Virus record (IMG/VR): IMGVR_UViG_3300025695_000113
Location: 1-21,508 of that record
Strand: one strand, 5' to 3'
DNA length: 21,508 bases
DNA from: a virus
Part shown: positions 16,180 through 21,508 of the stretch, one piece after another
Layout of the letters: each line of letters opens with the position of its first letter
How positions within the stretch are numbered: position 1 is the stretch's first letter
Made by a program: the position numbers and the translations under genes
The notes under the pieces: generated by a model
What the model was told of the DNA's origin: nothing
Seen by the model: the letters and a program-made list of their open reading frames with translations, nothing else
Databases searched by the model: none

Positions 16180-16748
16180 AGAAAGTCTTTATTATTGGAT
16201 TTAATCGAACCGCAACCAAAGCCCTACACAACTTATTTAAGAACTCTGGTTATTCCTCTGCCCACTACAGTCTAGCAGATCCTACGGGTGGGTCGATTAT
16301 TATTGCAGATCAGATGGTAGAGAACCTTAGATCATATAAACCATTAATGCATCGCATGGATCATATACAAGTGTTTTCTGATATGTTCTGGCATCGAGAA
16401 GACACTTGGATTGACGGCAACAGGTATTACCATGAGTTACACTGTGACTATCCAAACGCATACTTCATCATGAATACACGCGACATGGATGGGTGGTTAA
16501 ATAGTAAACGTAATCACAAGAATGGTGCATACCTTAAACGATGCATGGAATATCACAACCTCACCGAACCTGATATGTTGGATTGGTTCCGAGAAAATAG
16601 AGACCGTGTAGAAAGTGAGATGCGTACTTATTTTAAAAACAATGATAGATTCATTGAGTTTGATGTGAATAATGATCCTATATCTAAACTCGTCAATTTC
16701 CTCAAACCCAACTTCTTTTTGAAAGAAAGTGCATGGGTTCGTGTATAA
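16176..16748 (+). CDS. Sulfotransferase-family protein
   Basis: 190 aa. The N-terminus VFIIGFNRTATKALHNLF (about 4-21) fits the 5'-phosphosulfate loop of PAPS-dependent sulfotransferases (family form GxPRTGTTSL). FIMNTRDMDGWLNSK (about 97-111), with R102 and S110, fits the 3'-phosphate-binding strand and helix. The C-terminal part (EMRTYFKNNDRFIEFDVNND) matches the usual end of the bacterial Sulfotransfer_4-like group. It would move sulfate from PAPS to an unknown acceptor, for example a glycan or protein on the host or virion. The start is GTG, overlapping the gp4 stop, with AGGA about 10 nt upstream. The stop lies inside the next late promoter. It is an accessory gene in a structural block, and it could be diverged and inactive. 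Confidence 0.72.
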   Translation: MKKVFIIGFNRTATKALHNLFKNSGYSSAHYSLADPTGGSIIIADQMVENLRSYKPLMHRMDHIQVFSDMFWHREDTWIDGNRYYHELHCDYPNAYFIMNTRDMDGWLNSKRNHKNGAYLKRCMEYHNLTEPDMLDWFRENRDRVESEMRTYFKNNDRFIEFDVNNDPISKLVNFLKPNFFLKESAWVRV

Positions 16749-16751
16749 ATA
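16744..16751 (+). promoter_or_regulatory. T4-type late promoter for the gp54-gp26-tape measure block
   Basis: A perfect plus-strand TATAAATA. The stop codon of the sulfotransferase gene (TAA, 16746-16748) is part of the motif. The next gene starts 28 nt downstream. Confidence 0.82.
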
Positions 16752-16778
16752 GAGGAAGAGTATTTAAAGGGTAATTAG

Positions 16779-17363
16779 ATGTCCGACATCTTTGACAGAT
16801 TAGAACGACAAGCATTTCGTGCGGGGATCACTCCACGCACCGAAGAAAGTCGTAAGTGGTTTCAGAAGAAAGCGTCTAATCTGAGATCCATCAACCGTGA
16901 AGAGTTGATGAAAGAAGAACCAATCAAGTCTAGGTCTAAACAGATCGTGGGCGGTATGTACATGTTCTTCTATGACCCAAAGACTAAAGAACAACTACCT
17001 TACTTTGATGCGTTCCCTCTGGTAATTGTTGTTGGCCCTGCGCCTGGAGGGTTCTATGGTATTAATTTACATTACCTACCACCAACATTACGTCTACAAT
17101 TTTTTTCAGCATTGATGGACATTCAGGGCGACAAGCGTTTAACAGATGATGCTAAGTTTGCATTGACATATCGCACATTAAAGAAATCAGCAAAGTTGAG
17201 ATATTTCAAACCGTGCTTCAAGCATTATTTGAACTCTCAAGTACAGAGTCGTTTTGCCGAGGTACCTGCACCTGAATGGGAGATTGCTACATTCCTACCA
17301 ACCGCACAGTTCCGTAAGGCGAACAACTATAAAGTTTATTACGACAGTAGGAATCAGATCTAA
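16779..17363 (+). CDS. Conserved T4-like myovirus late protein, function unknown
   Basis: 194 aa. A central block, MYMFFYDPKTKEQLPYFDAF followed by PLVIVV, then GGFYGINLHYLPPTLRLQFF (about 92-112), is a conserved pattern I recall from marine T4-like phages, but I cannot attach a tested function to it. The N-terminus (IFDRLERQAFRAGITPRTEE) is basic and helical. The C-terminus, WEIATFLPTAQFRKANNYKV, is also distinctive. No membrane segment, signal peptide or catalytic motif is seen. It has a clear AAAGGG ribosome-binding site and a late promoter directly ahead. It is joined to gp54 by a TAATG overlap, which suggests a tail or baseplate assembly role. A hub subunit (T4 gp28 position) is one possibility, not shown by the sequence. 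Confidence 0.6.
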   Translation: MSDIFDRLERQAFRAGITPRTEESRKWFQKKASNLRSINREELMKEEPIKSRSKQIVGGMYMFFYDPKTKEQLPYFDAFPLVIVVGPAPGGFYGINLHYLPPTLRLQFFSALMDIQGDKRLTDDAKFALTYRTLKKSAKLRYFKPCFKHYLNSQVQSRFAEVPAPEWEIATFLPTAQFRKANNYKVYYDSRNQI

Positions 17364-18091
17364 TGGCAGCAGGATTTGGAATCGACGAACTAAAGGCACA
17401 GATTGGTCAGTCGGGTGGTCTCGCTCAGGCACATCAGTTTATGGTCAAACTACCTCAGTTACGAACATTTAAGGTTGACGCACAAGAATTAAGTCTACTA
17501 TGTTCTGCTACTGTATTGCCTGGCCGACAGATTATGTCGTTGGATTATGCAATAGGTACAACCAACCGCAAGATTGCGAATGGGTTTGCAATCACAGACG
17601 TGACATTGACCTTCATTGTTGCTAACAACCATATTGTACGTCAGTACTTCGAAGCATGGCAAAACGAAGCACATGATCCGGTAACAAAAGAAATTGGTTA
17701 CTACGATGACTATACATATGATGTGAGCATTTCTACTATGCAACGTGGATTGCGACAATCGTTGTTCAAAAAACAAATTGGTGGGTTGAACAAGATCCCC
17801 TCGTCAATACGCAATCGTTTACCTAGCATTGGCCCTCTTGATTTGAGTCAAGGTGAGGTAGACGCAGGTATACAATTCAAGATGAAGGAAACGTTTACCT
17901 GTAAACTATTAGAGTGTTATCCAACAACAATGAATGAACAAGCATTGGGTAATGCTCAAGAAGGTGTTATGGAATTTTCTGTGCAGTTGTCATACAGCAA
18001 TTGGGAAAGTAAAGTTGGTAAGTTTACCAGCAACAATGAAGGACTAGGACAATCTTTAATTGGTGGAGTTCTAGGAAAAATACTTGGTTAA
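17363..18091 (+). CDS. 54: Baseplate tail-tube initiator gp54
   Basis: 242 aa (T4 gp54, 320 aa). gp54 adds on top of gp48 and starts polymerisation of the gp19 tube, sharing the tube fold. The matching segment is FAITDVTLTFIVANNHIVRQ followed by YFEAWQNEAHDPVT (T4 LDPLVISFRMDSEACNYRAM, then QDWVNSVQDPVTG). Further matches are FTCKLLECYPTTMNEQAL (T4 MFTGCIPISVSAPEL) and a closing MEFSVQLSYSNWES strand (T4 TTFDVTFAYRVM). The early LCSATVLPGRQIMSLDYAIG fits the tube-protein N-terminal hairpin. The start shares one base with the previous stop (TAATG). The C-terminus ends in a Gly-rich tail. Confidence 0.8.
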   Translation: MAAGFGIDELKAQIGQSGGLAQAHQFMVKLPQLRTFKVDAQELSLLCSATVLPGRQIMSLDYAIGTTNRKIANGFAITDVTLTFIVANNHIVRQYFEAWQNEAHDPVTKEIGYYDDYTYDVSISTMQRGLRQSLFKKQIGGLNKIPSSIRNRLPSIGPLDLSQGEVDAGIQFKMKETFTCKLLECYPTTMNEQALGNAQEGVMEFSVQLSYSNWESKVGKFTSNNEGLGQSLIGGVLGKILG

Positions 18092-18106
18092 TAATTGGAG
18101 AATATT

Positions 18107-18811
18107 ATGGCGTTACCTCAGTTAAATTCAAGTCCTCAGTATACGACGAAGATACCGTCTACAGGACTAGAGATCTCATACCGCCCTTACCTTGTTAAGG
18201 AAGAAAAGGTATTGATGATCGCATTTGAAACTGGTGATCAAAAACAAGCACTACGAGCAATTGTTGATACGATGAATGCATGTATCACCGACGATATCGA
18301 TATCACCAAATTGACTACATTTGATGTTGAGTATTTATTCACCCAAATTCGCTCAAAGTCCGTAGGTGAAGTGGCAACTGTTTTATTATCATGCTCTTCG
18401 TGTGAACACAAGAATGAAGTTGATGTTGACCTGTCCACTATCGAAGTGGTCAATGGAGACAAGTCGAACATCATTCAACTGACCGACGATATATCAGTGG
18501 AAATGCAATATCCATCATACAAGTCTATTATGAATCTAGACATGGAAAAGCAAAACACTGAACTTGGTTTTGAAATGCTCATTAACTGTGTTGGTGCAAT
18601 TTGCACCGAGGAAGAGCGCATTGACACTCGCGATATCAAGCGACAAGATGTGCAAGACTTCATAGAGCAGATGACTACAGAACAGTTTAAACGAGTGTCT
18701 GATTTTATGTCAGATATGCCAGTGGTCAAGAAAGATATTACGTTCCCGTGTGTATCGTGTAATGAAACAAATAATCACACACTACAGGGAATTAACGATT
18801 TTTTATCATAA
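18107..18811 (+). CDS. 26: Baseplate hub assembly protein gp26 (T4_baseplate family), likely tail-assembly chaperone
   Basis: 234 aa from the ATG at 18107 (T4 gp26, 208 aa). I chose this start because GGAG lies 6 nt ahead; the frame is open to a TTG at 18095 that has no such site. The family pattern is visible: LEISYRPYLVKEEKVLMIAF, then FDVEYLFTQIRSKSVGE, and two CxxC knuckles, CSSC at about 96-99 and CVSC at about 215-218, which could bind zinc. The gene ends GINDFLS with a UUUUUUA slippery heptamer (18799-18805) two codons before the stop, and AGGGA at 18786-18790. A -1 shift would extend it by 64 residues through the next ORF to give a 297-aa product. The tape measure follows directly. 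Confidence 0.85.
   Translation: MALPQLNSSPQYTTKIPSTGLEISYRPYLVKEEKVLMIAFETGDQKQALRAIVDTMNACITDDIDITKLTTFDVEYLFTQIRSKSVGEVATVLLSCSSCEHKNEVDVDLSTIEVVNGDKSNIIQLTDDISVEMQYPSYKSIMNLDMEKQNTELGFEMLINCVGAICTEEERIDTRDIKRQDVQDFIEQMTTEQFKRVSDFMSDMPVVKKDITFPCVSCNETNNHTLQGINDFLS
18786..18811 (+). promoter_or_regulatory. Candidate programmed -1 frameshift site (AGGGA plus U UUU UUA)
   Basis: The heptamer TTTTTTA at 18799-18805 is in the correct X XXY YYZ phase for gp26 (codons GAT TTT TTA TCA TAA). AGGGA at 18786-18790 lies 8 nt upstream, like the internal ribosome-binding stimulator of dnaX. After a -1 slip the next codons (ATC ATA AAC CTC TCG) stay open to 18999. A weak 5-bp hairpin (TTGGT 18829-18833 with ACCAA 18847-18851) follows at some distance. 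Confidence 0.7.
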
Positions 18812-18999
18812 ACCTCTCGCACGACAATTTGGTTAATCATTATAAGACCAATTTTTCGTTAATGCAACATCATCATTATAGTCTGACAGAACTTGATATG
18901 ATGATGCCGTGGGAGAGGGAGATTTACGTTAGTATGTTAGTTGATTGGGTGAAGGAAGAGAATGATCGCATAAAACAAGAGCAGATGAAAAACGGATAA
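18805..18999 (+). CDS. Small gp51-position ORF, probably the -1 frameshift extension of gp26
   Basis: The frame is open from 18796 to the TAA at 18997-18999. If reached by a -1 slip it adds 64 residues from 18805. The coding pattern (LSHDNLVNHYKTNFSLMQHH, YSLTELDMMMPWEREIYVSM) resembles a conserved piece that I recall downstream of gp26 in marine T4-like phages. The only independent starts are ATG at 18862, which would cut the conserved YKTNFSLM segment, and TTG at 18829. Neither has a good ribosome-binding site. In T4, gene 51 follows gene 26 and encodes a hub-assembly factor, but I cannot show homology to it. Independent initiation remains possible. Confidence 0.65.
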   Translation: MINLSHDNLVNHYKTNFSLMQHHHYSLTELDMMMPWEREIYVSMLVDWVKEENDRIKQEQMKNG

Positions 19000-19006
19000 T
19001 AAAAAA

Positions 19007-21184
19007 ATGGCGGATCCAATAGTCAGTGTAATTAACAAATTACGCGATGATAATATAAGACAGCAAGAGCAGAGTAAAGCCGCAGACGATCAGCGTTTGG
19101 GTGAACTGCGTCTAATTTCTCAGGTGCTTTCTGAAAATCTTAAAATGACCAAACAAGGTCTCTTGGATGCTGAAGAGGGAAGACGAGAGAGTGCTAAAAA
19201 AGGTGGGGGTGGCACTGGCACTGGCACCCCAAGTGCTAAAAGTCCAGTTGAACCTGACGACTTTGATTTAAGTGGCACTCTTGCTATTTTAGGTGGTATC
19301 GGTGCATCAGTCGCAGGATTTGCTGTAGGTCTAGTTCAAGGATTCAATGGGATACTAAAGTTAGTCACAGGTAGATTCCTCGCACCTTTCCGTGCAATCG
19401 CAGAAGTATTCGAGAAACGTGGTACAAGTAAGTTCCTCAAAGCAGATTCGTATAAGGCACTAGGAAAAACCACAAAGTTCTTCAGAAATCTTGCTGATAC
19501 TTTTGCTAGGTTAGAGAAATCAACTAAGAATATTCTGAAACCTGTGGGCAATCTGTTCAAAACCATACGATCATATGCGGGTATGATAGGTAACAGCATC
19601 AAAGGTATCAGTGGTGTTGGTATCGACAAGATCACAAAACCATTCAAAGACTTTGGTAAGTTCTTGGGTAGTATTCAGAAAGCAGTTGTTGGACTACCTT
19701 CTCCAAAAGAAGGTAGTGCAATTGCTGGTCTTATTGATAAAGTAACAAAACCATTCAAGAACCTCATGGCAGGTATCAAAGGTATCGCCGAGGGTTCATC
19801 TAGGATTGGTAAAACTCTGGGAAGTTTCTTTTCTGCATTCAAGGTAATCGGACGATTCGTTGCATTTCCTTTAACTATTATCATGGGCATTATCGATGGT
19901 TTCAAGGGACTATTAGCAGGTGCGGATCGTCAGTCTGGTATGGTTAACAAACTAATCGGCGGTGCTATTGGTGCAATCACTGGTGTTCTCAAGGGACTGG
20001 TTGCTGTTCCGCTTGACATGCTAAAGAGTGCAGTATCGTGGATTGCAGGTAAATTAGGTTTCACTGAGTTTGAGAAGTTACTCGACTCGTTCAGTTTTGC
20101 CGATGCATTCCAGAAGGTAGGTGATGCTATAGCAGATGGATTTATTAAGTTCTTTGATGGCCTTAGATATGTATTCTCTAATTTTGTAGACGGGTTGATG
20201 AAACCATTCGAGGGAGGATTCAGTTTTGGTGGACTAGCAGAGTTCATATTTACTCTACCTAACAAGATAATGTTTGGTTTGTTTGACTTGGTAAAAAACG
20301 GTGTTTCTGCACTATTGAGTATTTTTGGTGCAACAGACGCGGCCGGCGCAGTAGACGACTTTAGTTTTATTGACACATTTGAGGGTATGATAGATTGGGT
20401 TAAATCATTACCAAGCAAATTGATTGACGCAATGTTAGGGTTATTCGAGGGGTTTGATATAGCAGCATCATTAAACGGTTTAGGTGACTTTGCTACTCTA
20501 GCAACACAAAAGTTGAAATCTATGCTGATTTCTTTGCTACCCGAACCCGACAGTTTAGCGGCCGCAATCGTACCAGATGCTCTATATGAGTGGGCAAACC
20601 TAACTCCAGCAGAACCGCCCGCACCATCATCTGACCCCGCAGTAAGTGCTGCTGCAGAAGCACCCATAGCAAGTGCTCCTGCAGAACCTCCATCGACATA
20701 TACTGGAAGTATGCGAGATGCCAAAACCGCCGCTATTATGGATGCTGAGTCCGCATCATTCTTTGCAGAGATTGATTCGGAGAAAGGTCGAAAGGAAATC
20801 GAAGACAAGGCTGCAGAAAGAAATAAACGCATGGAGCAGATGGAAGTACAGGCAAATGAAGCACTCCTCGCTAAAGAACAACGGTATAGGGATGCTATTG
20901 CTTCTGGAAAACTATCGGGTGATAGACTATTGCAGGCACAGGGTGCACTAGAAAAGATTGACACGATCAAAGCAGAAAGACCGTTGAGTACCCAACGTAC
21001 TGCTAATGGTCAAGAGTTGCAAGATAAGTCTAGAGAGAATGCACAGGCCGCTGGTGGAGCAACGAATGTTGTAGTTAGTGCTCCCCAGAGTAATCAGACT
21101 AGTGTCAACAACTCCACTTCTGCGATTATGGACACTAATCTACCGACATCTAATAACCAAGAATACTCTTGGGCAGCGATATAA
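19007..21184 (+). CDS. 29: Tail tape measure protein, gp29-like
   Basis: 725 aa (T4 gp29, 590 aa). It has no clear sequence match by eye, but composition and position fit a tape measure. It has a charged helical N-terminus (about 1-65), a Gly/Thr/Ser linker encoded partly by a GGCACT tandem repeat, hydrophobic segments at about 89-118, 280-303 and 314-336, and long Gly/Lys/Phe-rich helices. There is a small internal duplication (IDKITKPFKDF near 206 and IDKVTKPFKNL near 243). An Ala/Pro/Ser linker (about 535-575) and a charged coiled-coil (about 580-660) follow. The Asn/Ser/Gln-rich end is SNQTSVNNSTSA. In T4, gp29 sets the tail length and lies inside the tube. It follows the gp26/frameshift ORF, the expected place after a tail chaperone. 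Confidence 0.78.
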   Translation: MADPIVSVINKLRDDNIRQQEQSKAADDQRLGELRLISQVLSENLKMTKQGLLDAEEGRRESAKKGGGGTGTGTPSAKSPVEPDDFDLSGTLAILGGIGASVAGFAVGLVQGFNGILKLVTGRFLAPFRAIAEVFEKRGTSKFLKADSYKALGKTTKFFRNLADTFARLEKSTKNILKPVGNLFKTIRSYAGMIGNSIKGISGVGIDKITKPFKDFGKFLGSIQKAVVGLPSPKEGSAIAGLIDKVTKPFKNLMAGIKGIAEGSSRIGKTLGSFFSAFKVIGRFVAFPLTIIMGIIDGFKGLLAGADRQSGMVNKLIGGAIGAITGVLKGLVAVPLDMLKSAVSWIAGKLGFTEFEKLLDSFSFADAFQKVGDAIADGFIKFFDGLRYVFSNFVDGLMKPFEGGFSFGGLAEFIFTLPNKIMFGLFDLVKNGVSALLSIFGATDAAGAVDDFSFIDTFEGMIDWVKSLPSKLIDAMLGLFEGFDIAASLNGLGDFATLATQKLKSMLISLLPEPDSLAAAIVPDALYEWANLTPAEPPAPSSDPAVSAAAEAPIASAPAEPPSTYTGSMRDAKTAAIMDAESASFFAEIDSEKGRKEIEDKAAERNKRMEQMEVQANEALLAKEQRYRDAIASGKLSGDRLLQAQGALEKIDTIKAERPLSTQRTANGQELQDKSRENAQAAGGATNVVVSAPQSNQTSVNNSTSAIMDTNLPTSNNQEYSWAAI
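19211..19227 (+). repeat. GGCACT tandem repeat in the tape measure linker
   Basis: Nearly three copies of GGCACT (ggcact ggcact ggcac) encode the Gly-Thr-Gly-Thr-Gly-Thr linker between the charged N-terminus and the first hydrophobic segment of the tape measure protein. Copy number could vary between strains. Confidence 0.6.
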
Positions 21185-21209
21185 AAAAAGGGGGACTTGA
21201 TGTCCCCCT
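21183..21209. terminator. Hairpin terminator between convergent tape measure and gp32 genes
   Basis: A perfect 8-bp stem (AGGGGGAC at 21189-21196 with GTCCCCCT at 21202-21209) has a 5-base loop. On the minus strand it is followed by seven T, so it is a strong terminator for gp32. On the plus strand the following ATCTTTT is weaker, so it may work in both directions. Confidence 0.85.
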
Positions 21210-21215
21210 AATCTT

Positions 21216-21508
21216 TTAGTCTTCTTGTGCCATCTGAGCAAAGTAAGATAAGGTATCTTCCTCATCATCCTCTGCACCAACCGCAGGAGAAGGAGCAGAG
21301 ATAATCTCAGGTTGTGGAGCAGAACGTCCAACGTCTGATTCAGCAGTTTGAGACAATGCTTCATTCTTAGCAGTGACATTAGAACCTACCGCAGTACCTA
21401 GTACAAGACCAAGACGTGCTTCGAGTTCGTCATAAGACTTGAAGTTTGCAGGATCGATAAACTCATTCAGATCATGCATCTGATTGTAGGTTGCTTCTAG
21501 ACGAGTTT
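21216..21508 (-). CDS. 32: Single-stranded DNA-binding protein gp32, C-terminal part
   Basis: Partial gene cut by the right edge; 96 C-terminal residues are visible. The frame continues upstream of the Met at 21477-21479 (TRLEATYNQ precedes it), so that Met is not the start. DLNEFIDPANFKSYDELEAR followed by LGLVLGTAVGSNVTAKNE closely matches T4 gp32 DLKDVTSSKKFKSQEELNTK, then FGQVMGTAVMGGAAATAAKK. The tail (GAEDDEEDTLSYFAQMAQED) is the acidic C-terminus by which gp32 recruits replication and repair proteins. The stop is 7 bases from a strong terminator. gp32 is an early/middle replication gene in T4, so it marks the edge of the late tail block. Confidence 0.9.
   Translation of the reverse strand, partial: TRLEATYNQMHDLNEFIDPANFKSYDELEARLGLVLGTAVGSNVTAKNEALSQTAESDVGRSAPQPEIISAPSPAVGAEDDEEDTLSYFAQMAQED

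Noticed and set aside
18095-18106. TTG as an upstream start for gp26
   Set aside because: GGAG at 18097-18100 overlaps that start and is well spaced for the ATG at 18107, so the ATG is the better start.
18324-18333. TATTTATT resembling a minus-strand late promoter
   Set aside because: It is inside gp26 on the plus strand, with no minus-strand gene after it.
19930-20970. 346-aa open frame antisense to the tape measure gene
   Set aside because: It is Ser/Ala/Asn-rich low-complexity sequence that mirrors the codon pattern of the tape measure gene, has no ribosome-binding site or promoter, and resembles no protein I know.
21216-21479. Treating the 87-residue frame as a complete small gene
   Set aside because: The frame stays open to the right edge and the sequence matches the C-terminal end of gp32, so it is a partial gene.
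1-21508. tRNA genes, CRISPR arrays, insertion sequences or attachment sites
   Set aside because: I saw none while reading: no repeat-spacer pattern, no transposase, no terminal inverted repeats and no cloverleaf-like stretch. All gaps between genes are shorter than 300 bases.

Overview
The window is about 21.5 kb from the tail and baseplate region of a T4-like (Straboviridae-related) myovirus. It most resembles the marine branch seen in cyanophages and pelagiphages. This rests on protein-level recognition of gp48, gp53, gp27, gp5, gp25, gp6, gp7, gp8, gp4, gp54, gp26, a gp29-like tape measure and gp32. It also rests on T4-type late promoters (TATAAATA) just ahead of transcription units, short gene overlaps (TAATG, ATGA), and the absence of tRNAs, CRISPR arrays or bacterial genes. 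The host cannot be told from the sequence, and no photosynthesis genes are present here.

Positions 1-15620 read leftward and hold the baseplate. In transcription order they are: gp48 tube cap, gp53 wedge, gp27-like hub, a gp5-like OB-fold protein with a lysozyme-like tail, a 912-aa hub protein ending in a T7-lysozyme-type amidase, a separate gp5C-like beta-helix spike, a protein that looks like a degenerate M15 peptidase, gp25, gp6, a short gp7, a fibre-like protein, gp8, and the start of a DUF4815-like protein cut by the left edge. Late promoters at 15660-15667, 6383-6390, 2770-2777 and (variant) 1769-1776 divide this strand into at least four late units.

Positions 15667-21184 read rightward: gp4 head-completion nuclease, a sulfotransferase-like auxiliary gene, a conserved protein of unknown role, gp54 tube initiator, gp26, a small gp51-position ORF, and the tape measure. 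Late promoters lie at 15631-15638 (variant) and 16744-16751. A strong hairpin terminator at 21183-21209 separates this block from the leftward gp32 gene, which is cut by the right edge.

The most interesting signal is at the 3' end of gp26. A perfect U UUU UUA slippery heptamer lies in the correct frame two codons before the stop, with AGGGA 8 nt upstream. It leads into a -1 frame that is open across the small downstream ORF. The tape measure follows directly, so this looks like the G/GT tail-assembly-chaperone frameshift transferred to a T4-type gp26. Other points of interest are a T4 gp5 equivalent split over separate genes with an amidase gene between them, a probable dead peptidase in the hub operon, face-to-face late promoters in the 46-bp gap between gp48 and gp4, a minus-strand terminator embedded in the gp4 coding sequence, and the sulfotransferase.
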